Source of the DNA: Cordia subcordata
Taxonomy: Eukaryota > Streptophyta > Magnoliopsida > Boraginales > Cordiaceae
Assembly (NCBI GenBank): GCA_028554755.1
Contig: JAPTOF010000021.1
Span: forward strand, 6,239,001 to 6,303,000
Direction: 5' to 3'
Length of the DNA: 64,000 nt
Shown piece after piece: positions 48,850 to 59,840 of this stretch. Both the position numbers and the translations under genes were made by a program. The stretch's first letter is position 1. Every line of letters begins with the position of its first letter. The notes beneath the pieces were generated by a model. It saw only the letters and a list, made by a program, of their open reading frames with translations. It had not been told where the DNA came from and made no database searches.

Positions 48850-50797
48850 TTAGAGCCATACATGTTTAAAATTGAGAGGCACAAATTGTTGGATATTCAA
48901 TGAAGCATAGATAATAGAAGAAAAAGGGTCATGCAACATATAATGGGGTGATGAATGCACAATGCACCCCTTTTCTAACTCCCACCCAGAAACATCAAAT
49001 GAAAATATGTGCGCAAGTGTGGAAGGTGTCATGCATAAGCGTAAAAGATCATGCCCTACGTGTTCTCTAACTAGCCATCCCATGGCCTTCTTCTCATAGT
49101 CAAGGGCTAAAAACACACCCTCCCTATGGGTCAAAGATAGGTCAATTGCGTGCAACATGGGAGAAGTTCTTTCTAACCCTAGATAAAAGTATTCTAAACT
49201 AGAAGGCACAAACATGAGCTCCAAAGAAAGACGCTCAATGGAATAGGAAAGGGAAGCAGGAGAGACATTCGAAGAAAGAAGGTTAAAGGTGAGGGACATG
49301 GAAGCACTACACTTTTCCTTTCTACAAAATAGATCATGATCAAGCCTAGGCCGCTTTAACTCCTCACGAGGGTTAGATTCTATCTTAATGGGTTCTTTCT
49401 CAAATAAAGTATCATATAACCTCTAAAGAGACCCATAGATCATTCTTCTAAGCACACCAATTTCTTTCTTAGGTGTCTTCTTAGAGTTGCTACTTGCCTC
49501 AACACAATGATTCTTAACTTTAAGAGACTTATCATCTAAAACCTCTGAAATTGATGTCTTGTTCTTCCCAATGGATGACTCCAAACATTTAGTAGCTAAA
49601 GTCTCTTCATATTCATCCATATATTCATCGCTAGTGGGTGTCATCTCACCATCATGCTCTTTATCCGGGGTAGGCACACATAGAGGGGACAATGAGGACT
49701 CAAAAGATTTCAGGTCATAGATGCATGAATGCTCAAGGGAGGTGTGTACCCTAGACTCCCTCAATATAGACTCAAAATGCAAATGAGTCTTATCAACATG
49801 AGACTCAACCTCCAAGTGTGTGGAAAATGTGGGATTAGAAGAAAAGATAGGCTTATGTGATTCAATGCAGGACGTTGAAAGCTTAGGAGAATAGGATACT
49901 ACTTCCTCTAAAACATATCCATAAGAATCAACAAGAACCAAACTATTATCAAGCTCATCCTCATCCTTACTATGTGATGTAAACTCTCTATCAATCTTTC
50001 TTTCTAATTTTCTCTCAATCGCATCATCTTTTTCACCCTTAGTCCACTCTTCTTTAGGTCTCTCTTCTATCCCTTCAACCCGTTCTAAAGTTATCTTAAC
50101 ATTCTCGCTCATGAGTTGTTCACTCTCGACCGCTCTTTCCAAGCACTCACCTGGAGATTTGGTGTCTCTTTTCAAACTCTCTAATTGCTCTTGGTTAGAT
50201 CGGATGAGGGATAGGAGATAGTCAAGCGTTTTCTCTTGTGAAGAAGACCTAAAAGAAGAGGGCTCAACCGACTGGCAATGGTGGACAATAAGCACAGTTA
50301 TCGTAAAACTCAAAGGAAGTGTGGGTAGGAAATGACAATGCAGGAGATGGATTTTCAAAGCAACGAGGTTGAAAATATGAAGAGTCATCTTTACCCCAAT
50401 TTGAAGATGCATGATGTTACTTCCTAGAATCATAATGATAAGATGAGGATGTATGCATGGATATATGATTGCTAGGGGCATAGGGCATTACATGCAATCA
50501 GGAATAAGGGTGAAAGGTATGGCAAGTGTTGGAATCATGAGCATGGCTTCCACAATGATTGCAATAACAAGAATATGCATCTCCATAGTCATGATTTCTA
50601 AATGAAGATGTATGAGGTGATGTATGACTATGGGGGTCATAGTTGGCACTAGCCTTAGATGGGAAATTTTCATGGGGACAGAAAACGACTGGATGCATAA
50701 AACTTCTACAAAAGCGACATGCATAAGGATCACGTTCGGGTGGTGGAAAGAAAGATACTAAGGACCACCAAGAAGCATTTGGGTCAGACATACTCAA
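48850..50797 (-). pseudogene. Gag-like double zinc-knuckle and coiled-coil reading frame of the non-autonomous element
   Basis: The first open part (50498-50797, 99 codons) has two CX2CX4HX4C knuckles: CRFCRSFMHPVVFC and CNHCGSHAHDSNTC. The same frame goes on past a stop with protein-like sequence to about 50270. A frame change then leads into 49423-50481, which is charged and coil-prone (LSLIRSNQEQLESLKRD) and then acidic. After one TAG at about 49424 the same frame continues to 48850. It therefore looks like one ancestral protein of some 640 residues with about three stops and one frameshift. Knuckles and coil suggest a Gag-type nucleic-acid binder. The long acidic C-terminal part matches nothing I can name. 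Confidence 0.55.
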
Positions 50798-50972
50798 TCA
50801 AGCACAAGTAATCTTCTTCACAATGCTTAACAAAAGTTTTTTGAATTTTTCTTTTATTAATCAAAATAATGAAAACATGAAAAGAAAAGATAAAATAACA
50901 CGAACAAGCTAAGATACACAAAAACTAAGAAACTAAACAACCGTTGCCTCCTTGGTGACGGCACTAAGAACT

Positions 50973-52006
50973 TGATATGCTATTTGAGCACAAGCCTAAA
51001 TAGCTGACAAACGCAAGGGTCATGTGTAGCACAGTGTTTGCGAGTGCGGTCGAATCCACAGGGAGGCCTAACGTGTGTGGCGTCCTAAGCTAAATGCATC
51101 ATAGAGAGTTACGTATTGGGTCTTTTTGGTATTTTTGGTTTGAGAGGAGCTCAGGAAAGATAAATTTAAGCTACAAGCAAGAAAATAAAAAGGCGGTATA
51201 TGTGTGTGATGGGGGAATAAAGCGATCTAAGGGGATGCTAACACATGGAAATGGGGAATAGGGTGATTACGGCTTGTAAATGGGTGATTACTACTTCTTG
51301 TTAGGGTTACTTGATGGATTAAACTAGGTTGCTCTCGTTTAGTCTCCTAATTAGCTTTCTAATTACACCTTAAGCCTCAGTAAGAATCCGTCCCTAGGTG
51401 TTGATCTCTAAAGCCACGGCATATGGTCTTTATGACTTAGGGCCATAGGGCTAGCTAGTTAGGATTCTAGATGACTTAGATCAGTCTAACCCTAGCGTCT
51501 AAACCATTGGCTAGATTTAAATCCAAGACCTAGTCCATCTAAGGTCGACTAACCTACCCTAAAACCCATTAGCTGGATTTAAAGCTAAGGGAGACTCGAC
51601 CAAGGCTAGCCATTAGTTATTCACTAACGATCATCATCATAATAATGGGTATTTACATTTGAGCGCAAAGTAAACACATCTAGGGCATGGCATTCGAGAA
51701 TATCCCAGGGTATTCTACTACTAAGCACATAGACATACTTAGATTACACTAATTTAAGCAATAGCGCCCGACATATAAGCAATAGAAGCTATTTATACTA
51801 TTAAGTATGCTAACACACACATAGACATGTATATGGGCACACCCACTTCATGTAATCACTACACAAACATATAGACATGCTTATACAATGATTTATAAAT
51901 GGTTAATAACATAACAGGCTTCAATATACATCTGCAACTTCGTTGAGACATTTCTACAGACACAAAGACATGAATGTAAATTTGCCAATCAAAACCCCAA
52001 GTACAA

Positions 52007-52048
<42 letters not shown>

Positions 52049-52920
52049 CCATCAACTACCCATAACAATAATTTAATAATCATCCATTAAACAAGTGTAA
52101 ATCACCCTACATAGCTTTAATCAAACATAATTAGACTTAGGATAAAAGAAAGATACCTTTTTATCTATAGCCAAGCTTTACAATTCATGAGCTATGCCCG
52201 AGTCCTTGTGTTTGATCCTCTTTGAGGCTTGATTCCTAGTGCTAAAATTTGTTTAGAAGTGAGTGTGTGAGGTGGATTTTGGGTTTAGAGAAATAGGTGT
52301 GTGTATTGGTAGGTGTTCTTCTTCAAAAATGGCTGAAAAATGGCTACAATAGAGTTGAAATTGCGTCCAGTCGGAAGCCTAGCCAGTCGACTGGCGTTAG
52401 GGCTAAATCAACCGGCCAAAATTGGCCCAGATTTTGATCTGGCCGGTTGACTGGCAGGAGGTCAACCGGTCTTGACAATAAAATGCTCATATATCGCTCA
52501 TTTTGGCTCCGATTCTCACACCGTTCCCTAAAATATGTCTAAAATTTGTCCATGTCCTTTTTGGTTTGCAAGCTCCAAATTTGGCTCATGTTGTCCTCGG
52601 TTTCACCTCAGTTGCTCCTTTCTTTGCTCGACCACTTCCAAATGCACTTTTACTTGTTCCTTTATGTCCAAAACACCCTTTGCTTTGTTCCACACTCTAA
52701 GCACCCTTAATTAAGTCCAATTATCTCTCCAAATCACACCTAAAACAAGCAACAAACTCGCATTAGTGTAGCATTTAAGTCCTAACTTCAACTATGAACA
52801 TGCAAACCATAATATGCACAACTATGACCTAAATGCTATGCTAATACATTAAATGAAGATCAAAACACCTCAAAACAAGTATATACATGCAATACATAAA
52901 CACACAAAACAAACACATCA
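50973..52920 (-). repeat. 5' LTR of the non-autonomous gypsy-like element
   Basis: 1948 bp. Includes a (TA)n tract at 52009-52045 and palindromic GGTCGACCGG-like sites at 52368-52472. Similar in length and layout to the plus-strand LTRs starting at 57950 and 62784. Confidence 0.75.
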
Positions 52921-54789
52921 ATAAGATTAAATTACTCCTGGTTAAGATCAAGTCTAAGGATTAAGCTAAACTATGATAACTAGCTATGCTAAACTAGAGA
53001 AAAATAGATAAAATGTATGGTGGTATTGAGACTTTTTGCTGATGTCCTTGGCCATCTTTTATATTTGAAGTACCCTGAAAAATCTCAACCCCTCTCCTGG
53101 GTTGTTAACACTTCATCGAATTGCAAATTTTGTTTTGATATAACTGCACAACAAGCTCTTCGCCCTTCTCAAATTTTGTCAATGGCCTTAATAGTGCCAC
53201 GTATACAGGATGTCTTTTACCTAAATCACCTTTGACTTGGTCCATGTTCTTGGGATTATATGCCCTAAAGTACATGGATATTGAACTAGACATTTGATCA
53301 TTATATATATCTACGAGCATTTTTACATGCATTGTCTCTAGTGTATACGTGTGATATATTGTGTAAAGATCCAATAATATAGATCAATGAGTTGGGTGCA
53401 TAGATCAATAAATTGGGTGCACAGTGAAGCTAGACGTACAGTAAGTCCAAGTCTAGATTTGGGTATATCATAGAAGATGTCTATAGTCAGATGGTAGTGT
53501 TGGGTACTTTACTAGGATAAGGCTATAGTATATAAGTCTCTCGATAGGGGTGATCTGCCTAGGTCATTAGAGGGTCTTTTCAGACGTCAATCTTAGTGTA
53601 TGTGTCACGCATTGGATATAACCACTATTAGTATGTTTTCTAGAAATGTGCTATCACATATATAAAACAAGATACTCACTACTTTCAAGTGGCCAATACT
53701 TTTAATCTTGAGCATGTATGGATGAACTGATAAAGTTAGTGTGCAATGCTTTGATGTACCATAAGGAAAGGGCTTGAGTGATAAGATGTCTGCCTCATAC
53801 ATTGGGTGTTGTGTTCTAATCAATCAGGACATGTATATGCAACAATATAGTCTACGTGCCCCCCTTGGATTTGTCCTTTGGTCATCATAAATCTAGATTT
53901 AGTGATATTACCTTTCATGGGTATATTGATCATTTGGCTTGTGGATTGCTCCCTAGATCAAGAAATCCATAACCAGTTACTGATCACTATTTTGGACTAG
54001 AGATTCCAAGGTTCCAGAAGTATTCTTAGAGGTGATAGTACGTGTTTGGACCAGCCTTGACTGCGGGTATACATAGAGGGGCATTTTAGTCATTTTGCTC
54101 GGTTGGTCGAAGACATAGGTTACTTTGTGTAACAGGCTTCTGGTTAGCCAGTAATTATCCTTGGAGTATGGCTTTGGTCTTTTGGTATAATAGACTGGAG
54201 TAAAAATGGCCACGATGTTGCCAAAGTGGTGGCGAAGACATTTTGGTCATTTTGGGAGCCAAAGTTAATTATGTCCATGTCTTTTGGTTCCTTCACTAGC
54301 TATTACTCTATTAGATACATATTTAAGGAAATTATTATGTGGATTGCTTAATTAAGATGTAAGTCTAAATATTAAGAAGGGATTTTTATCCTGGTCTCCT
54401 TAATGTGACTCATAGATGTCTTAATTGGATAAGCAGGGACCACATGGGAGATATTTAGTATTTGCATGATATAAAATATTTGGGTGTCCTTATTCTAAAG
54501 GAATATTCCTTATTTAGAAAGTTTAAGGAAGCATATTATAGCAATCTATGATATCCTTTGAATCTTATCCTTTTTAAGATTCCTTAGTACTATATATAGT
54601 ACTAGATAAGTAAGACCCAATCCTTGAGCCTCTTTGAATATTTTCTCTTGTTGGTATATATACAGGAATTTTCACACACTAACACCAAGAACACATACTG
54701 AATCAAATATCCTCAATTTAGCATATAATTTAGCTTGTCCACTATATAACTAAGTGTATCCAAGTGATCCTACACTGAATCAGATAAAG
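52921..54789. other. Unclassified repeat-like region
   Basis: No convincing gene. The minus frame 53105-53374 (LGKRHPVYVALLRPLTKFEK) reads like protein but I cannot assign it and it lacks neighbours. 54590-54605 has ACTATATATAGTAC, a possible LTR TATA box, followed by leader-like sequence to 54780. The tract is probably part of a decayed LTR element. Confidence 0.3.
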
Positions 54790-55330
54790 TTTTAGATCTT
54801 CAAGCTCTGACTCTGATGTGGATGGCTCTGAAGATGAGAGACCTACAAGGGAAAGCTACATATCGGTAGAGGTCCGGTGTTAACCCCTCTGACGGTCAAG
54901 TCAGTAAATCTTTACTAGAAGTTTAGATTAAAGAGTGAGAGAGAAACCAGAAAAGAGAAAAGAGAATAGAGCCCCTATATCCCAGCCTCTTCTTAAGATA
55001 GAATGGCTTACCCTTTTGTTTATGCTCTTTGGCTATTTATAGGAAATTCCTTGAGATATGTGGCCCTATAGAAGATGTTACTGTACCTGGTATGTGGAGA
55101 CAGCACATTGGGTGTTGGTTGTCGGGGTGCACTAGGTCGGGTGGACCCTTAGGGTTGGGATGTCACCCTAGGGGCAGGATAGACCTTAGTACGTCACCTT
55201 AGGGTCGGGATAGAGCCAACACCCTATGGTGACATCGTGACCCTAAGTTCCATCCTGCCCTAGGGTGACATCTCGACCCTTAGGGTCCATCCGTGTTCAA
55301 GTTCTTGTCCATACCTAACTCAGCTTCAAT
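54790..55330 (-). mobile_element. Gypsy-type LTR fragment, minus orientation
   Basis: Minus strand reads CTATAAATAG at 55033-55042, then CTGACTTGACCGTCAGAGG at about 54885-54904 and a CACCGGACC. This arrangement is typical of Ty3/gypsy (Tat/Retand-like) R-U5 regions. The hairpin at 55143-55288 would lie in its U3. Confidence 0.45.
55143..55288. repeat. Long imperfect hairpin
   Basis: Arms 55143-55180 and 55252-55288 are reverse complements over about 37 bp with few mismatches (GGACCCTTAGGGTTGGGATG against GGACCCTAAGGGTCGAGATG on the other strand, then TCACCCTAGGGGCAGGAT). A shorter inner pairing (CTTAGGGTC with GACCCTAAG) lies between them. Noncoding. Confidence 0.75.
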
Positions 55331-55980
55331 CTTTAAGAGATTCTCGTCAAAAAGATCTAAAGCAAAATTCTCCCTGAACGTCTGAAGAAAAATCTCCTCA
55401 AGGGAATTAGGAATGTTAAGGAAAAGGCTCTCTAGAGTATGAAATCACCAATGGGCGAATCGAAAGAAACACTGGGGTTTAAAGCTTTAGGATCAAGGTT
55501 TTGGGGGGAGGTGAAGTCTTCTTTATTCCTAAAGGCTTCAGAACTACTAGGCATTTAAACCCAAAAATGCAAGAATCAAAGAAAGAAAGAACGAGTAGAA
55601 ATATGAGAAATTCAAGATAAAAATATAGTGATGGAGGCTAACTAGCGTTCCTGGAATAATGAAGGGGGAAACCCATTAAAGTACTAGGAGAGCGAGAAGA
55701 GTAATGCCGCGAACTCTAGCCATAACCGTGAATAGCACAACCAAAATGACAAGACTAAGTAGAAAGTGAGAAGGACGCAGATAAGCGATGTAAACAAGAA
55801 GTAAATAGCTAAGAAAAGAAAGTAAAGATCACCTTTATACCTCGAAATGAATAGGTTTGAAATTCAAAAAGAAGAGGAGAGATAAAGAGACGCAACTGCA
55901 TTCGCTAATGGGAATGCCGAGAAAATCACAATCATGACTATGGGCGTGTTTGGTAGGTTACTGCCATGCGATGTAGGGGA
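55331..55980. other. Unclassified repeat DNA
   Basis: Purine-rich sequence between two LTR fragments of opposite orientation. No reading frame or RNA recognised. Confidence 0.35.
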
Positions 55981-56480
55981 AAATCTAGTATTTGACAACA
56001 CGCACCGCAAGGATTGAGGGAGAGTCTAACCTAGTAAACTTCTAGGCATGGTATCTAGTGATACCCTGACACGGCCTGTCGCTAAATAGGGGCTAATGAT
56101 AGGGGATCAGGTCATAACAGGACTTTCGGGCCAAGCCACAACTAGACTCGCATTTGGAAGCTCTGTAGAAAGCCTCGGGCTGTGTGGCCACAGGTCCTAT
56201 CTGAGGCTGGAATAGTCAACCAGACTCGATCGGCCTGACCTAACAGAAACCATCACAACTTGAGAAGCAATGGGCTCTCGAGGACAACACATGTTCTTAG
56301 CCATGTATCCCTAGGCAAACCCTATAAATAGGCCACTTGCGCTCAAAGTATGATAAGTCGTCATTCTCTAAACATAGCCTCTCTCTCCTATTACCTTTAA
56401 TATATCACCCCTACTGATTTAAGCACCGGAGAACCTTTGGCCGGTACTACAACGATGCCTAGTTCTTTGTGTTTGTAAGT
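55981..56480 (+). mobile_element. Gypsy-type LTR fragment, plus orientation
   Basis: CCTATAAATAGG at 56321-56332 as TATA box, CT-rich leader, then CTGATTTAAGCACCGGAGAA at about 56414-56433, the plus-strand counterpart of the R-U5 motif near 54885. Boundaries not resolved. Confidence 0.45.
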
Positions 56481-57949
56481 CAATGTCGTTGAAGTTTCGA
56501 TCCAAGAGTGTTATCGGATTCACTGTAGGATCACGAAGCAATAGAGTGAAAGATATAGTGGAAAAAACCACTAGAAGGCTATTTCGAGGAAGATTTATTG
56601 CAAGGAGGCCATTTGCAATCGTTTCATGCAATAAAGGTAATGATATCTATATCTATACTTGTTAATCTTTGCATGACTATATGTTTCCCATTTGTATAAC
56701 ATGTTTTTTATGCTATTCTTTTGCTACCATATGCTATTTATGGATTTAGATTTTTAAATATGAAACCACTTAATCATATGGTAATAGCTAATTAGATCTA
56801 CAAGTAGCATCAGATCATAGGTTCCGTTATGCATATGGTTATGGCTTTAGATTGCGTAACAAATCAATAGAATGTGTAATAATCTTGTGGCAAGATTTAT
56901 GTGTTTCTATGGTGTATATGTTATAGGCTAGCCTTTTTGGTTGCAGCTCATGTGTGATTTTTGGTCCTAATTGATGGGTCATACGTATGGTTTATTTTCT
57001 TACATAGAAAGTTAAATTTAGCTTCAATTTGAGAGAAGTATAAGGGTGGAAATTGGCTTGTATTTTGTGGCCAAATTTATGTTTCTTATCATGGATGAAG
57101 CTTATATAGGTTGATTTTCTATGTAATTCCTTGTAATATATCAATTCGGAGATGAAATAGCTATTGTGCATGGAGTCTGAGGTGTTCTGGAGGTATCAGT
57201 TGACCCCTCTAGTCGACCAGTAGGAGGCCTAGGCTCAATTAATAGTGTTGCACAGCTTTTTGAAAGAACCGGTCGACCAGTAAGAGGCCTTTACTTGACT
57301 AGTTTAGCAAGTTTATATTCTGGAAGTATCAGTCGACTTAGCCGGTCAAGTGACAAGAATGCAGAGCTTGGCCAATAGGGGCAATTTACAATTGCTTTGA
57401 AGTTTTAACAAGTCCGATTGCTTTGGACTTTGAGCCTAGGGCATTATTACAAGGAGCCATTGATTGAGGACTATTTATTTATGCTATGGATGGTTATTTT
57501 GTGATATTTATATGCATGTTTAATTGCATGTATGATTATCACAAGTGATCACGTAGCAAATGTCCACCCAAGTAGGGTTTAAAATTGGCTAACCCTTAGA
57601 TCTTATTTTTGGCTTGAGTTTGATTAATCCCTCAATATTGCTTAGGCTAATTTTGAAAATTAGAGATCTTAAAGAAGCAATGCAAGTAATTAGTTAAGAT
57701 CATTATTTGTTTGTCACACTAATTTACCAATGGACTTATCAAGATAACTCAAGGCATGCCTATCTGTGGATTTAATCCTGATATAGGTCCAATCTGTTTA
57801 TGGTGTCAAGCGTGTTTTAGTAACACAAAGTGGAATACATCGATTCTTAAGAGTGTTAAAATCTAAAAAAACAAGATACCAAAATAAATGAAGGATAACA
57901 AAACCTTTCATATCCAGTTCACGCTAAGAAAGAGTAGCATTTACCTCCT
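56481..57949 (+). other. Probable leader of the Copia element, 5' part
   Basis: Noncoding sequence that appears continuous with 59841-60290 once the solo LTR is removed (...gtagcatttacctcc|ctattgaaggg...). It holds palindrome-related sites at 57190-57345 (gtcgaccag, ccggtcgaccag). No reading frame. Confidence 0.35.
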
Positions 57950-59840
57950 TGATGTGTTGGTTTTGTGTGCATGTTTGCATTGTATTTCTATACTTATTTA
58001 GAAGTCTTTTGAGTTTCAATAAGTATATTAGTATAGCATTTATATTATACTTGCTCATATTAAGCTTTAAATTTCCATAGTCGAGCTTAGAGCATAAATG
58101 CTACACTAACATGCATTTTACTTGTATTTTAAATGAGTTTTAAGCAATGCTTGGAACGGGAATAAAGATGTAGATGGAATGGACCAAGCTTGCAAGAGGG
58201 TTTTGAGGACAAAAAGAGTGAGGAAAATGAGTTTAGAGGCATACAGACGAGGCCCGAAGAACACAGGGAAGGCCAGAGCCAAATCGATAGAGTGTGGAGC
58301 AACATGCAGTTGCTGCCAGTTACCTTTTGGTCCTCTGCCGGTCGATCGGTTAGGATGACCAGCAGAGGCAAAGAGTTAAGCATAAGACTAATCAGCTCCT
58401 TTCTATTTTGCTAGTCAACTGGTTGGCCCTTTCGATAATGCTCGTAACATAGCTTTTTAAGCTTATTTTTGGGCTATTCTTTATAACGTTTGACAAACCT
58501 TTGAACCCTTTGTACCCTTCTTCACACCCACTTCCCAAAAACCCTAATTCCACTTTCACCCACCTCACACACACTATTCTACACATATTTTCACTTAGAA
58601 TCAACTATCTTTGGTTGATCAAACATAAGGATTTGGGCTTTTGCTCATGATTATAAGGAGATGGCTATGAATAAAAAGGTAAATTCTTTGTCTCTCTTTT
58701 ATCTTAGTTTAATCTCTGTTTAATTAAAGCATGTAGGGTGATTTACACTTGTATTATGGATTGATTACTACTTTATTACAATGCATACTTGATGGATCCA
58801 TGTATATATGCTTTGTTTTTAAGGTTTCTATGGCTATTTTACATATATGTCTAAGTGTTTGATAAAATGCCTTAATGTGATTACAAATATATATTGAAGC
58901 CTATTTTGCTATTAATCACTTCTAAATCATTGTGTAAGCATGTCGATATGTTTATGTGATGATTCCATGGACTAGGTTGTGTATGCATACATGTCTATGG
59001 TGTTTGCATGCTAATAGCAAGATTAGCTTCGATTGTATACACGTCAAGTGCTATTACTTAAATTGGTATAATCTAAGCATGTCTATGTGTTTAGTAGTTG
59101 GATATGACAATGTATTCATGAATGCCATGTCCTAGATATTTTTGCACTTGCGCTTAAAAGTTTACCTATTCATGTGATGAACGATCGGTGGTGCTTAATT
59201 AATGGCTAGCCTAGATCGAGTCTTCTTTGGCTTTAAACCCAGCAATATGTTTAGGTTAGGATTAGTTGACCCTAGACAGACTAGGTCTTGCTTTAAACCC
59301 AACCAATAGTTTAGACGCTAGAGTTAGATCGATCTAAGTTATTTAGAACCCCTAAGTAACTAGCCCTAAAATCCCAAGTCAGAAAACCACGCCGTGGCTC
59401 TAGGAGTCGACGCATAGGGATAGACCCACACTAAGGCCTAGAGGATAATAAGGTATGTACTTAAGAGTCTAGACGAGAGCAACCTTGTACAATTCATCAA
59501 GTAGCCCTAACAAGAACATAGTAAACACCTATTAGTAAGTTGTAGTCGCCCTAGTCTCTATTTCTGGTGTTAGATTCCCCTTAGATTGCTTGATTCTCCC
59601 ATTTCTACACATATACACCTTTTTATTTTCTTGTAATTAGATTAGGTTTATCTTCCCAAGCTTCCCTCAAACCAAAAACCCAAAAATATCGGTAGCTTAG
59701 GGCACAACATGTAGATCTTTAAGACGTACATAGCTTAAAACATCATACAAGTTTGGCCTCCCCGTACTTACATACTACACTATACACGACCCCTGCGCTT
59801 ACCAGCTATTTTAAGCTTATGCTCCCAAATAGCGATATCA
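57950..59840 (+). mobile_element. Solo LTR of the gypsy-like family, plus orientation
   Basis: 1891 bp, starts TGATGTGTTGG and ends AGCGATATCA, matching the LTRs of the minus element at 46317-52920. Flanks CTCCT (57945-57949) and CTCCC (59841-59845) form a 5-bp duplication with one change. No interior and no second LTR, so it is a solo LTR. Includes ccggtcgatcgg at about 58338-58349. Confidence 0.8.

Larger units (their letters stand above)
46317..52920 (-). mobile_element. Non-autonomous gypsy-like (Tat/Athila-type) LTR element
   Basis: Direct LTR copies at 46317-47434 and 50973-52920, both TG...CA. Read on the minus strand, a primer-site-like leader follows the 5' LTR at about 50940-50972 (CTTAGTGCCGTCACCAAGG). 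A purine tract GGTTTGGGGGTGT abuts the 3' LTR at 47435-47447. The 3.5-kb interior has only the zinc-knuckle reading frames at 48850-50797. No protease, reverse transcriptase or integrase was seen, so it must have relied on a partner element. No clear 5-bp duplication was found (aagac versus ataag). Confidence 0.75.
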
